NCBI GenBank assembly: GCA_045599005.1
Contig: JAZRVF010000025.1
Location: forward strand, 62,001-126,000
Direction: 5' to 3'
Origin: Treponema_I sp045599005
GTDB taxonomy: Bacteria > Spirochaetota > Spirochaetia > Treponematales > Treponemataceae
DNA: 64,000 nucleotides
Below the pieces are notes generated by a model. That model made no database searches. It was not told the origin of the DNA and worked only from the letters and a program-made list of their open reading frames with translations. A program made the translations under genes and the position numbers. This document shows positions 34,543 through 43,029 of the stretch, piece after piece (positions within the stretch are counted from its first letter, which is position 1; each line of letters starts with the position of its first letter).

Positions 34543-35352
34543 ATGAAAAAGCTTATTGCTGTCATGGCATGTGTGCTGGTTGTACTTTCTCTTGCAGTTG
34601 CAGGTGGAAAAAAAGAAAGTACTGTTGATAATTCTTTGGACAAAATCAAATCCAAAGGAGTTTTTGTTCTCGGTCTGGACGATTCTTTTCCGCCTCTGGG
34701 ATACCGTGATGAGAACAACGAGATCGTTGGTTATGACATTGACCTTGCTTCAGAAGTCTGCAGCCGCCTTGGTGTAAAACTTGTCTGCCAGCCGATTGAC
34801 TGGAACTCAAAAGAGCAGGAACTTAACACTGGAAAAATTGACTGTATCTGGAACGGATTCACAATGACACCCGAGCGTGAAGAGGCAATGGCTTTTACAA
34901 AGGCTTACCTTGACAATGCACAGGTTGCGATTGTCCGCAAAGCTGACGGAATCAAGACACTTGCTGACCTCAAAGGAAAAGTGATCGGACTTCAGGCTGG
35001 TTCAAGTGCTGCGGAAGCTGTTGATGCTTCTCCGGATTTTAAGAAATCTGTGAAATCAATCGTTGAGTTCAAAGAGAACCTTACAGCCCTCATGGATCTT
35101 GAGATCGGTGGTGTTGACGCTGTTGTTATGGACGTTGTTGTCGGAAACTACAGTATCACAACAACTGGAAAACCCTTTGTCGCACTTTCAGAAAGCCTTA
35201 CAAGCGAAGTTTATGGAATCGGTTTCCGCAAGACAGACAAAGCACTCCGCGATGCTGTTCAGTCAGCTCTTGAAGATATGGTAAAAGACGGAACAATGTC
35301 AAAGATCGATGCCAAATGGTTCGGAACTGACATTTCTGTTGTAGGAAAATAA
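34543..35352 (+). CDS. Polar amino-acid ABC transporter, substrate-binding protein
   Basis: A 269-residue periplasmic binding protein of the HisJ/GlnH family. LDKIKSKGVFVLGLDDSFPPLGYRDENNEIVGYDIDLASEV is the family N-terminal block; MTPEREEAMAFTKAY and GLQAGSSAAEAVD follow in the right order. The signal peptide (MKKLIAVMACVLVVLSLAVA) runs to VAGGKKES: where homologues in spirochaetes and Gram-positives have a lipobox Cys, here the residue is Gly, so it may be secreted to the periplasm free and not lipid-anchored. The amino acid carried cannot be told. AGGAG lies 7 bases before the ATG. First of a three-gene transporter operon. Confidence 0.93.
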   Translation: MKKLIAVMACVLVVLSLAVAGGKKESTVDNSLDKIKSKGVFVLGLDDSFPPLGYRDENNEIVGYDIDLASEVCSRLGVKLVCQPIDWNSKEQELNTGKIDCIWNGFTMTPEREEAMAFTKAYLDNAQVAIVRKADGIKTLADLKGKVIGLQAGSSAAEAVDASPDFKKSVKSIVEFKENLTALMDLEIGGVDAVVMDVVVGNYSITTTGKPFVALSESLTSEVYGIGFRKTDKALRDAVQSALEDMVKDGTMSKIDAKWFGTDISVVGK

Positions 35353-35356
35353 TTTC

Positions 35357-35992
35357 ATGCAGAAATTGCTTTCAGCAATGCTTTCAGGGACAGTTGTGTC
35401 CCTGGAAGTCTTTTTTTTGACACTTCTCTTTGCGCTTCCCCTGGGAATGATAGTGGCTTTAGGAAAAATGTCCAAAAGAAAAATCATTTCTGTGCCGGTA
35501 AGTGCTTTCATGCTGATTATCCGTGGTACGCCGCTGATTCTTCAGCTGATTTTTGTTTATTTTGCTCCCTATTACATTTTCAGGCTTTCTTATGACCGCT
35601 TCACTGCGGCAATAATTGCATTCGCAATCAATTACGCCTGTTATTTTGCAGAAATTTACCGTGGTGGAATTGAATCCATTCCCAAAGGACAGTATGAAGC
35701 TGCAAAGATTCTCGGATTTACTAAATCCCAGACATTCTTCAAGATTGTCCTGCCACAGGTAATCAAAAGGATTCTGCCTGCCTGTGGTAATGAAGTTATT
35801 ACTCTTGTAAAAGATACGGCTCTGGCACAGACAATCGGTGTTGCAGAACTGTTCCGTGCGGCCCAGAATGCAGCCAGCCGTGAATTTTCAACAATGCCGA
35901 TATTTATTGCCGGTGTTTTCTACTTTGTGATGAACTGGCTTGTTTCTTTAGTATTTGCAAAGCTGGAAAAAAAGCTTTCATATTACAGTTGA
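35357..35992 (+). CDS. Polar amino-acid ABC transporter, permease
   Basis: A 211-residue inner-membrane permease of the HisM/GlnP type with about five hydrophobic helices. SGTVVSLEVFFLTLLFALPLG starts the first helix; VSAFMLIIRGTPLILQLIFVYF is the family FIRGTPLLVQL block; and the cytoplasmic EAA loop that contacts the ATPase reads GQYEAAKILGFTKSQTFFKIVLPQ. It starts 4 bases after the binding-protein gene. Confidence 0.95.
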   Translation: MQKLLSAMLSGTVVSLEVFFLTLLFALPLGMIVALGKMSKRKIISVPVSAFMLIIRGTPLILQLIFVYFAPYYIFRLSYDRFTAAIIAFAINYACYFAEIYRGGIESIPKGQYEAAKILGFTKSQTFFKIVLPQVIKRILPACGNEVITLVKDTALAQTIGVAELFRAAQNAASREFSTMPIFIAGVFYFVMNWLVSLVFAKLEKKLSYYS

Positions 35993-36000
35993 GGTGACTC

Positions 36001-36744
36001 ATGGAAGTAATCAAAGTACAGAATGCAAAGAAAAACTTCGGTGACCTGCAGGTGATCAAAGACATCTCCTTCAGTGTCAATAAAGGAGAAGTTCTGTGCA
36101 TAATCGGTCCTTCCGGTTCTGGAAAGTCTACAATGCTCCGTTGTATTACCCAGCTGGAGACCCTTACGGACGGCAGCATCACAATCTGTGACAAAGCGCT
36201 GGTAAAGGATTCGGTTTATGCTGATGCTGATACGAAACGGGAAATCCTTCTGAAGACCGGACTTGTGTTCCAGAACTTCAACCTGTTTCCTCATTTTTCA
36301 GTTCTTCGGAATATTACGGAAGCCCAGGTTGCCGTCCTTAAAACTCCAAAGGCAGATGCTGAGAAAATCGCAATTGATCTGCTGAAAAAAATGGGGCTTG
36401 AATCAAAGGCTGATGCCTATCCATGCCAGCTTTCAGGCGGTCAGCAGCAGCGTGTCTCAATTGCCCGCGCTCTTGCACTGAAGCCTGAGGTTCTTTTCTT
36501 TGATGAGCCTACAAGCGCTCTGGATCCGGAACTGACAATCGAGATCCTTAAGGTTATCCGTGAACTTGCAGAAGCAAAGATGACAATGGTTGTTGTTACT
36601 CACGAAATGTCTTTTGCAAGAGAAGTTGCAGACCGGATTATTTTTATGGATGGCGGTGTAATTGTTGAAGAAGGTCCTGCAAGGGAACTGATAACAAATC
36701 CCAGAAACGAACGTACAAAGGCCTTCCTGAGCAATTATGGCTGA
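36001..36744 (+). CDS. Polar amino-acid ABC transporter, ATP-binding protein
   Basis: A 247-residue ATPase of the GlnQ/HisP type. Walker A GPSGSGKSTMLRCI (about 34), Q loop GLVFQNFNLFPHFSVLRNI, signature LSGGQQQRVSIARALAL (about 142), Walker B VLFFDEPTSALDPE and the switch His in VVVTHEMSFAREVADR are all present. GAGGTG precedes the ATG. Its end overlaps the helicase gene by 8 bases. Confidence 0.97.
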   Translation: MEVIKVQNAKKNFGDLQVIKDISFSVNKGEVLCIIGPSGSGKSTMLRCITQLETLTDGSITICDKALVKDSVYADADTKREILLKTGLVFQNFNLFPHFSVLRNITEAQVAVLKTPKADAEKIAIDLLKKMGLESKADAYPCQLSGGQQQRVSIARALALKPEVLFFDEPTSALDPELTIEILKVIRELAEAKMTMVVVTHEMSFAREVADRIIFMDGGVIVEEGPARELITNPRNERTKAFLSNYG

Positions 36745-38923
36745 TAGACTGAATTCTGCCCAGACACAGGCTGTTACAACCACAGAAGGTTTTATCAGGC
36801 TTGTGGCCGGGGCAGGAACTGGCAAAACAAAAACTCTTGTTCACCGGTATGCCTATCTGATAAATGAGATAGGAGTGCTGCCGGAGAATATTCTCTGTGT
36901 TACTTTTACAAACAAGGCCGCCGTGGAAATGCGGACAAGAATCCGTAAGCTTGTGGGCGACTGTGACACCGGTTTTGTATGCACTTTTCACAGTTTCTGT
37001 GTTTCTGTCCTTCAGGAAGAATCCTACGCAATCCAGTATCCGAAAAGTTTTCTTGTGCTGGACAATTCTGACATAAATTCCATGCTCAATACAGTTTATG
37101 AAGAACGTGGCCTTACACTTAAAGACCGGACTTTCGGAAACGCACGAGACATGATTGAGATCAGGAAGACACAGACCGAACTGGATTATTACAAGTATCT
37201 GATTTCTTTCTCACTGTCCGAGCTTGAAGAAAAATACCGTTCCGCCCAGAAAACTGATGATATTATTTTTTACGGCTATCTTTATCAGCAGAAAAAGTGT
37301 TTCGGTGTTGATTACAATGATCTGCTGGTTTTTGTGATGCATATTTTCGACATCAGTCCTGAAATCCGGGAAAAATGGCAGACTCGTCTTGAATACATTA
37401 TGATTGATGAATTCCAGGATATTGATGACATTCAATACCGGCTGATGGAGACTCTCTGTGTGTATCATCAGAATCTTTTTGTCGTCGGGGATCCGGATCA
37501 GACAATCTACACATGGCGTGGTGCCAATATACGTTACCTTCTTGATTTTGACCGAAAGTTTCCACTTGCAGAGACAATTCTCATGAACGAGAATTACCGT
37601 TCTGAACCGGAAATCCTTGATGCGGTGAATTCATTGATTGACAGGAACCATAACCGTATTAAAAAAGATCTTGTTTTTTCAGGAAACAGAGTCCCACTTA
37701 AGAAAAAACCGGTTTTCTTTCATGGAAAGGATCCGGATGCCCAGTACCGTTGGATTGCGGACAAAATCCGGGAACTGAATGGTGAAGGCGTGTCCTGCCG
37801 GGACATTGCGATTCTTTACCGTGCTCATTATTTAACACGTGGACTTGAAGAATGCTTTCTGAACGAGACAATTCCCTATACAATTTTCAGCGGGATTCCT
37901 TTTTTTGAAAGGGAAGAGATCAAAGATGCATTAAGTTATCTTCGGATGATCCTTTATAAGGATGATCTGTCTTTCAGGCGGATTGTGAATAAACCCAGAC
38001 GGAACATCGGTAAAACTCGTATAGAACTTCTGGAGCAATATTCCGACCAGGCCGGCTGTTCACTTTATGAAGCCATGTGCAAGTTCTGTGATGAAGATAA
38101 AAAAATGGGTACCCAATCTCCATTTTCAACTTCAAAAGCCGGAGAATTTATCGAACTGATTGAACATTATTCGGACAGGCTCAAAAATGAACCGGATGTT
38201 GCTTCTTCACAGCTGCTTTTTGAACTGCTTACCGATTCCGGTTACGAGCATGCCCTGCGGACTGAAGGAAACCAGACAAAGCTGGATAATCTGGCAGAGC
38301 TGAAACAGGGAATGTATGAATTTGAACAGTCCTGCGGGGAAGACTGTAATCCGGCTTATTACCTTTCCCAGACCGCTTTTATGAACGGACTGGATGCGGG
38401 AAACACAAAGAATGCAGTCAGGCTGATGACAGTGCATACTGCAAAAGGCCTTGAATTTGACTATGTTTTTGTCTGTGATCTTAATGAATCAATTTTTCCT
38501 TCCAAAAAAATCAAGACAAAAGAAGAAATGGAGGAAGAAAGACGGCTTGCTTTTGTTGCGATGACACGTGCAAAAAAAAGACTTTTTCTTACTGAATCAG
38601 AAGGATTTGCTCTGGATGGAGGGGTAAAATATCCTTCCCGTTTTATTTTTGACATAAAAAAAGAATATCTTGTATATGAAACTCCGTTGAATGATTCTTT
38701 CATAAACAGTGCTTCCCAGGCGATAAATGCTTCTGACACACTTCTGGATCAGAATCAGTTTTCTGTAAGTCTGCTTGCGGGCACAAGAATAAACCATCCT
38801 GTTCTTGGGAAGGGAACGATTCTTGAGACCGACGGAAAAAATCAGCGTTTTGTGATTCAGTTTGATGCTTTGAAAACGCCCAGAAAAATCAGTTTTCTTG
38901 CAAAACTTACCCCTGTTGATTGA
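36737..38923 (+). CDS. UvrD/PcrA-family DNA helicase
   Basis: A 728-residue superfamily 1 helicase that unwinds DNA 3' to 5'. Motifs in order: Q motif LNSAQTQAVT, Walker A VAGAGTGKTKTLVHR, Ia CVTFTNKAAVEMR, II DEFQDIDDIQ, III GDPDQTIYTWRGA, IV MNENYRSEPEIL, V RLMTVHTAKGLEFDYVFV and VI LAFVAMTRAKKRLFL. The last 60 residues form a small beta domain (GTRINHPVLGKGTILETDG), like the Tudor-like C-terminal domain of PcrA and UvrD. It begins 8 bases before the transporter ATPase ends, although its function is unrelated. Which of UvrD, Rep or PcrA it replaces cannot be decided here. Confidence 0.95.
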   Translation: MADRLNSAQTQAVTTTEGFIRLVAGAGTGKTKTLVHRYAYLINEIGVLPENILCVTFTNKAAVEMRTRIRKLVGDCDTGFVCTFHSFCVSVLQEESYAIQYPKSFLVLDNSDINSMLNTVYEERGLTLKDRTFGNARDMIEIRKTQTELDYYKYLISFSLSELEEKYRSAQKTDDIIFYGYLYQQKKCFGVDYNDLLVFVMHIFDISPEIREKWQTRLEYIMIDEFQDIDDIQYRLMETLCVYHQNLFVVGDPDQTIYTWRGANIRYLLDFDRKFPLAETILMNENYRSEPEILDAVNSLIDRNHNRIKKDLVFSGNRVPLKKKPVFFHGKDPDAQYRWIADKIRELNGEGVSCRDIAILYRAHYLTRGLEECFLNETIPYTIFSGIPFFEREEIKDALSYLRMILYKDDLSFRRIVNKPRRNIGKTRIELLEQYSDQAGCSLYEAMCKFCDEDKKMGTQSPFSTSKAGEFIELIEHYSDRLKNEPDVASSQLLFELLTDSGYEHALRTEGNQTKLDNLAELKQGMYEFEQSCGEDCNPAYYLSQTAFMNGLDAGNTKNAVRLMTVHTAKGLEFDYVFVCDLNESIFPSKKIKTKEEMEEERRLAFVAMTRAKKRLFLTESEGFALDGGVKYPSRFIFDIKKEYLVYETPLNDSFINSASQAINASDTLLDQNQFSVSLLAGTRINHPVLGKGTILETDGKNQRFVIQFDALKTPRKISFLAKLTPVD

Positions 38924-38962
38924 AAACTTCCTCCGCAGGATGCAGCCTTTTTACGCGGAAAA

Positions 38963-38991
38963 TTGAAACTTTTAAGACAAATTATTATAAT
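38963..38991 (+). promoter_or_regulatory. Strong promoter for the EF-G gene
   Basis: TTGAAA (38963-38968), 17 bases, perfect TATAAT (38986-38991). The start codon is 56 bases downstream, after a GAGG ribosome site. Confidence 0.7.
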
Positions 38992-39047
38992 GAAGGCAAT
39001 GTATTCGTAATGTCAGATGCTGCCGGCGGATGACTTTTGAGGTTTAT

Positions 39048-41093
39048 ATGTCACTTGATAAAATGAGAAATATCGGAATCATGGCCCATATTGATGCGGG
39101 CAAGACAACCACCACGGAACGTATTCTGTTCTATACCGGAAAGATCCACCGCATCGGTGAGATTGATGACGGTGCGGCAACCATGGACTGGATGGCTCAG
39201 GAACAGGAACGTGGTATCACAATATGCAGTGCCGCCACAACAACATACTGGAAAGACCATCAGATAAATATTATTGACACTCCCGGCCATGTTGACTTTA
39301 CTGCGGAAGTTGAGCGTTCTCTGCGTGTTCTGGACGGAGCTGTTGCCGTTCTCTGCGCTGTAGGCGGTGTTCAGCCTCAGACCGAGACTGTCTGGAAGCA
39401 GGCTGATGAATATAAAGTTCCGCGTATCTGCTTTGTAAATAAAATGGACCGAATCGGTGCTGATTTTTTCGGCGCAATGGAAGATGTCCAGAAAAAGTTC
39501 GGAGCCACAACTGTTGCAATGCAGCTTCCTATCGGGGCTGAGAGCAACTTTGAAGGTGTCATAGACCTGCTTACGATGCAGGAATACCGTTTTGATCCTG
39601 CTGACGAAGGTGAGACGATCACAGTTTCTCCTGTTGCCGCAAACCGGCTTGAACAGGCAAATGAGTGGCGTGAGAAACTGATTGATGAGATTGCTGCTGC
39701 CAATGATGAGATTATGGAACTTTACCTGGGTGGGGAAGAAATCCCTGTGGAAATGCTCAAGAAAGAAATCCGCCGCCGTACCATTGCAAAAGAAATCGTT
39801 CCTTTTTTCTGCGGTTCTGCACGTAAAAACTGCGCTGTCCAGCCTCTGATTGATGCTGTTGTGGATTATCTGCCTTCTCCGCTGGATCTTCCTCCTGCAA
39901 CTGCTTTCCATACAAAGAAAGAGGAAAATGTTGAGGTTCCATGCAATCCCTCTGGTGTTCCCTGCGGTCTTGTATTTAAAATCCAGTATGACCGTGAGGC
40001 CGGTTCCCTGTGTTATGTGCGTATGTACTCCGGAAAAATCAAATCCGGTGACCAGGTTTTCAATGTCGGTAAGAAAAAGCGTGAGCGCGTAAACCGTATC
40101 ATGCGAATGCATGCAAACAAGTCCGAGCCTGTTGACAGTGTGGAAGCCGGTGACATTGCTGTGTTCATCGGCCTTAAACTGGCCCAGACCGGTGACACAA
40201 TCGGAAGTGAGGGAATGCCTGTCCTTCTGGAGAATCTCAGTTTCCCGGAGCCTGTAATTTCAGTGGCAATTGAACCGGATACAATAAGTGACCGTGACAA
40301 ACTGAAAGAAACTCTTGAAATCCTTTCAAAGGAAGATCCTACTTTCACATCAAAGGACGATGCGGAAACCGGCCAGCTGATTATTTCCGGTATGGGTGAA
40401 CTACATCTTGATGTTCTTGTTACAAGGATGAAAGACGAATTCAAGGTTGCGGCCCGTGTGGGAGCTCCTCAGGTTACATACAGGGAATCAATCACTGCTT
40501 CCTGTGATCACACAGAAAAATATGAGCGTGTTATCGGTGGAAAGGAAAATACTGCAGGAATCACTCTTCATGTGGAACCGAATACAGGCAAGGGTAATAC
40601 CTACACAAACAATGTTCGTAAAAGCAATATTCCCGGTGAGATTTTTGATGCGATCCAGCGGGGAATCACAAACTCATTCGGAAGCGGAATCCAGTATGGT
40701 TATCCCTGTACAGATATTGCGGTTACTGTAACTGAAATCAACTATGACGAACTTACCTCAACAACATTCGCTTTTGAAGCCTGTGCTGTTGCTGCCTTTG
40801 ATGAGGCATGCCGTGCCGCTTCTCCTGAAATCCTTGAACCGGTGATGAATGTTGATATTTTCTCACCGAAAGAATTTGTTGGTGACGCAATGAGCCAGGT
40901 GACACAGCGTGGCGGCCTTATTCAGAGCCTTGAGTCAAAGACAACTGAGGAAGTGATCCATGCTCAGGCTCCAATGGCAAAGATGTTCGGGTTTTCTACA
41001 AATCTCCGCTCTGTCAGCCAGGGAAGGGCAACTTTCAGTATGGTGTTCAGCCACTTCCAGGTGAAAGTTGGCGGACTTGGAAACGCCTGGTAA
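39048..41093 (+). CDS. fusA: Translation elongation factor G
   Basis: A 681-residue GTPase of the EF-G family, which drives ribosomal translocation or recycling. G motifs: AHIDAGKTTTTERIL (G1), RGITI (G2), DTPGHVDFTAEVERSLRVLDGAVAV (G3), NKMDR (G4) and the GSA of CGSARKNC (G5). Domains II-V follow, with the C-terminal end QVKVGGLGNAW. The ATG at 39048 is preceded by GAGG; the in-frame ATG at 39030 lacks one. It stands alone, away from rpsL, rpsG and tufA, and many spirochaetes carry two EF-G copies, one for translocation and one for ribosome recycling; which this is cannot be told from the window. A strong terminator follows. Confidence 0.95.
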   Translation: MSLDKMRNIGIMAHIDAGKTTTTERILFYTGKIHRIGEIDDGAATMDWMAQEQERGITICSAATTTYWKDHQINIIDTPGHVDFTAEVERSLRVLDGAVAVLCAVGGVQPQTETVWKQADEYKVPRICFVNKMDRIGADFFGAMEDVQKKFGATTVAMQLPIGAESNFEGVIDLLTMQEYRFDPADEGETITVSPVAANRLEQANEWREKLIDEIAAANDEIMELYLGGEEIPVEMLKKEIRRRTIAKEIVPFFCGSARKNCAVQPLIDAVVDYLPSPLDLPPATAFHTKKEENVEVPCNPSGVPCGLVFKIQYDREAGSLCYVRMYSGKIKSGDQVFNVGKKKRERVNRIMRMHANKSEPVDSVEAGDIAVFIGLKLAQTGDTIGSEGMPVLLENLSFPEPVISVAIEPDTISDRDKLKETLEILSKEDPTFTSKDDAETGQLIISGMGELHLDVLVTRMKDEFKVAARVGAPQVTYRESITASCDHTEKYERVIGGKENTAGITLHVEPNTGKGNTYTNNVRKSNIPGEIFDAIQRGITNSFGSGIQYGYPCTDIAVTVTEINYDELTSTTFAFEACAVAAFDEACRAASPEILEPVMNVDIFSPKEFVGDAMSQVTQRGGLIQSLESKTTEEVIHAQAPMAKMFGFSTNLRSVSQGRATFSMVFSHFQVKVGGLGNAW

Positions 41094-41114
41094 GCTGAAA
41101 AAAACGGTAAGAAC

Positions 41115-41150
41115 GCCGGTGGTACAATCTGTACTGCCGGCTTTTTTTTT
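41115..41150 (+). terminator. Terminator after the EF-G gene
   Basis: An 11-base stem (GCCGGTGGTAC with GTACTGCCGGC, two G-U pairs) and a 5-base loop, followed by nine T residues, start 22 bases past the stop codon. Confidence 0.9.
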
Positions 41151-41262
41151 CGGGAATATTAGGGTTTTGAAACTGGCATTCCGGCTTGCGGGTGTTTTTG
41201 TCCGCCGCTGTCTTTCTTTCCGCAGTCTTGCACTTTGGAGAAGTAAAAAAAATGTGAAGAGC
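41151..41262. other. Intergenic stretch with no recognised feature
   Basis: Between the EF-G terminator and the tRNA terminator. An 82-residue open frame crosses the EF-G end and terminator here but has no ribosome site and no family likeness. Nothing else was seen. Confidence 0.4.
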
Positions 41263-41296
41263 AAAAAAAAACGGTTCCGTTTTTCACGAAACCGTT
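41263..41296 (-). terminator. Terminator of the tRNA-Leu gene
   Basis: On the minus strand AACGGTT and AACCGTT form a stem around a 13-base loop just past the tRNA, followed by a run of eight T residues. Confidence 0.8.
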
Positions 41297-41297
41297 C

Positions 41298-41381
41298 TGC
41301 GGAGAACCTGACTTGAACAGGCACAGTATTTCTACCACCAGCACCTCAAGCTGGCGTGTCTACCAATTCCACCATCCCCGC
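41298..41381 (-). tRNA. tRNA-Leu, anticodon GAG
   Basis: An 84-nucleotide class II tRNA. The acceptor stem pairs GCGGGGA with TCTCCGC (one G-T pair); the D arm is GTGGAATTGGTAGACAC; the anticodon arm CCAGC-TTGAGGT-GCTGG places GAG; an extended variable arm follows; the T loop is TTCAAGT. The discriminator base is A. CCA is not encoded, so the CCA-adding enzyme must supply it. A strong promoter and a terminator frame the gene as a single unit. Confidence 0.95.
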
Positions 41382-41396
41382 GCAATTGATGTATAG

Positions 41397-41425
41397 AATA
41401 TATGTTTTTATTTATTTTTAGTCAA
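41397..41425 (-). promoter_or_regulatory. tRNA-Leu promoter
   Basis: On the minus strand TTGACT (41420-41425), 17 bases, TATATT (41397-41402), ending 15 bases before the mature tRNA 5' end, the usual distance for a short precursor. Confidence 0.75.
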
Positions 41426-41474
41426 GTATTCTAGATGTAAAAAAGCAAAAAAAAACTTACAAAAACATCAGGTA

Positions 41475-41504
41475 TTGTCTAAAGGTTAAAAAAAATGCGA
41501 TAAT
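41475..41504 (+). promoter_or_regulatory. dapA promoter
   Basis: TTGTCT (41475-41480), 18 bases, GATAAT (41499-41504) with TGC before it. The leader to the dapA start is about 58 bases, too short for a lysine riboswitch. Confidence 0.5.
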
Positions 41505-41568
41505 ATGAATATTCTTACGAAATTTGCAAAATTCAGTTTTGGCCTGAAGTTTGCAGGAGGTTATTTTT

Positions 41569-42492
41569 ATGTCAAAATTGCGCGGTGCTTATACCGCACT
41601 TGTAACACCCATGTTTCCTGACGGATCAATTGATTACGAAAGCTGGAAAGTTCTTATTCGTAAACAGTTGGAAGGCGGTATCGATGGCCTTGTTCCCTTG
41701 GGCACAACAGGTGAGACACCGACATTGGATGAAACCGAAGAAGAAGAAAAGCTTATAGACATCTGTCTGGAAGAAGTTCATGCCTACGAAAAGGAACTTG
41801 CTGCAAAGGGCACACCCCGCAAGATTCCCGTGATTATCGGGGCTGGATCAAACTGCACAAAAGATGCTGTAAAATACGTTCAGCGTGCAAAAGACAAAGG
41901 CGCAGATTATGCACTTGTTGTTACACCATACTATAACAAGCCCAGTGACGAAGGTGTATTCCGTCATTATGAGGAAGTTTCAAAAGTCGGAATTCCGATT
42001 ATCGTTTATAACATTCAGGGACGGACTGGAAAAAATATTCCTACGGACACATTGGTCCGCATTGCAGAACTGCCCAATATTGCCGGCGTTAAAGAGGCAA
42101 GCGGAAACATTAACCAGATGATGGAAGTTATCCAGCGCATCAGCCGCAAAAAGCCCGATTTCTGTGTGCTTTCCGGTGATGACGGTCTGACACTGCCTCT
42201 GATTGCCTGCGGTGGTGATGGAATCGTGTCAGTTGTTAGCAACCTGGTTCCTGATGTTATTACAAAACTGACACACGCAGCACTTGATGGAGACCTTAAA
42301 ACTGCACAGGATATCCACTACCGTATGCTCCCTTTCTTTAAGGCCGCATTTGTTGATGGAAACCCTACTTCAATCAAATATGCAATGAATTACAAAGGTC
42401 TGCCTGCCGGTGGCGTTCGTCTTCCTCTGGTAGAAGTTCATGACAAAGCAAAGAAAGTTATTGAAGCTGCTTTGGAAGAATGCGGACTCTGA
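41569..42492 (+). CDS. dapA: 4-hydroxy-tetrahydrodipicolinate synthase
   Basis: DapA condenses aspartate semialdehyde with pyruvate, the first step of the diaminopimelate and lysine branch. The 307-residue TIM barrel has GAYTALVTPMFPDGSID, the GTTGE motif in LVPLGTTGETPTLDETEEE, YNIQGRTGKNIPTDTLVRIAEL with the catalytic Tyr, and the Schiff-base Lys in AGVKEASGNINQMM. The ATG at 41569 is chosen for AGGAGG 8 bases upstream. asd, which supplies its substrate, lies 3 kb downstream on the same strand. A terminator follows. Confidence 0.96.
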   Translation: MSKLRGAYTALVTPMFPDGSIDYESWKVLIRKQLEGGIDGLVPLGTTGETPTLDETEEEEKLIDICLEEVHAYEKELAAKGTPRKIPVIIGAGSNCTKDAVKYVQRAKDKGADYALVVTPYYNKPSDEGVFRHYEEVSKVGIPIIVYNIQGRTGKNIPTDTLVRIAELPNIAGVKEASGNINQMMEVIQRISRKKPDFCVLSGDDGLTLPLIACGGDGIVSVVSNLVPDVITKLTHAALDGDLKTAQDIHYRMLPFFKAAFVDGNPTSIKYAMNYKGLPAGGVRLPLVEVHDKAKKVIEAALEECGL

Positions 42493-42520
42493 TTCCAAGT
42501 TTTTTTAGGTGATTGATAGA

Positions 42521-42559
42521 AACCCGGGCGATTCTGCAAAGTTTCGTTCGGGTTTTTTG
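42521..42559 (+). terminator. Terminator after dapA
   Basis: An 11-base stem (AACCCGGGCGA with TCGTTCGGGTT, two G-U pairs) followed by T-rich sequence, 29 bases past the dapA stop. Confidence 0.85.
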
Positions 42560-42568
42560 TTTTTGTTA

Positions 42569-42597
42569 TTGACATTGATAAACTTTTAATGTAGGTT
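42569..42597 (+). promoter_or_regulatory. Promoter of the GntR-ABC operon
   Basis: TTGACA (42569-42574), 17 bases, TAGGTT (42592-42597). The -10 box is the first part of the palindrome at 42594-42617, as expected for an autorepressed promoter. Confidence 0.6.
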
Positions 42598-42617
42598 AGT
42601 TACATGAGTAACGAACC
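42594..42617 (+). promoter_or_regulatory. Palindromic operator for the GntR-family regulator
   Basis: Arms GGTTAGTTAC (42594-42603) and GTAACGAACC (42608-42617) are inverted repeats with one mismatch and a 4-base centre, overlapping the -10 box and the probable start of transcription. Position and symmetry fit binding by the dimeric regulator encoded next. Confidence 0.6.
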
Positions 42618-42636
42618 ACTGAACCAACGAGGTAAT

Positions 42637-43014
42637 ATGGTGAACAAGACTCAATCTCTTAATGATGAAAAATCAATTTATCTGCAGATTGCGGAAAGGA
42701 TTGAAAACGATATTCTTCGGGACATTATCCTTGAGGAAGAGAAAGTCTTGAGTACAAATGAGTTTGCCCGGATGCTGGCAATAAACCCGGCAACCGCTGC
42801 AAAAGGAATCAATATCCTGGTGGACCAGGGAATTCTGTATAAGAAGAGGGGAATCGGAATGTTCGTTGCCACAGGTGCAAAAGAATTGATATTGAACCGG
42901 CGTAAAGGTGAGTTTCTGGAATCCTATGTCTCAAATCTTTTGAAGGAAGCTGAAAGATTGGGAATCACAAAAGAAGAGATTATAGCTCTGATTCAGAAAT
43001 CTGAAGAAATCTAA
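42637..43014 (+). CDS. GntR-family (YtrA-type) transcriptional regulator
   Basis: A 125-residue regulator. SIYLQIAERIENDILRDIILEEEKVLSTNEFARMLAINPATAAKGINILVDQGILYKKRGIGMFVA is a GntR winged helix-turn-helix; the short helical C-terminus matches the YtrA subfamily, which has no large ligand domain. The ATG at 42637 (or GTG 42640) follows GAGG; an in-frame ATG at 42604 lies inside the operator palindrome and is rejected. YtrA-type regulators usually repress the ABC transporter genes that follow them, as here. Confidence 0.9.
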   Translation: MVNKTQSLNDEKSIYLQIAERIENDILRDIILEEEKVLSTNEFARMLAINPATAAKGINILVDQGILYKKRGIGMFVATGAKELILNRRKGEFLESYVSNLLKEAERLGITKEEIIALIQKSEEI

Positions 43015-43029
43015 AATAAAGGGGTGAAT

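Noticed and set aside
39051..40112. A 353-codon open frame antisense to the EF-G gene
   Set aside because: It lies wholly within fusA on the other strand, has a Cys/His/Arg-rich composition typical of a shadow frame, and has no ribosome site or family likeness.
41505..41568. A lysine riboswitch ahead of dapA or asd
   Set aside because: Both leaders are only about 60 bases, far shorter than the lysine aptamer, and lack its conserved helices.
42604..42636. An earlier ATG for the GntR regulator
   Set aside because: It is inside the operator palindrome and close to the predicted transcript start; GAGG precedes the later ATG at 42637.
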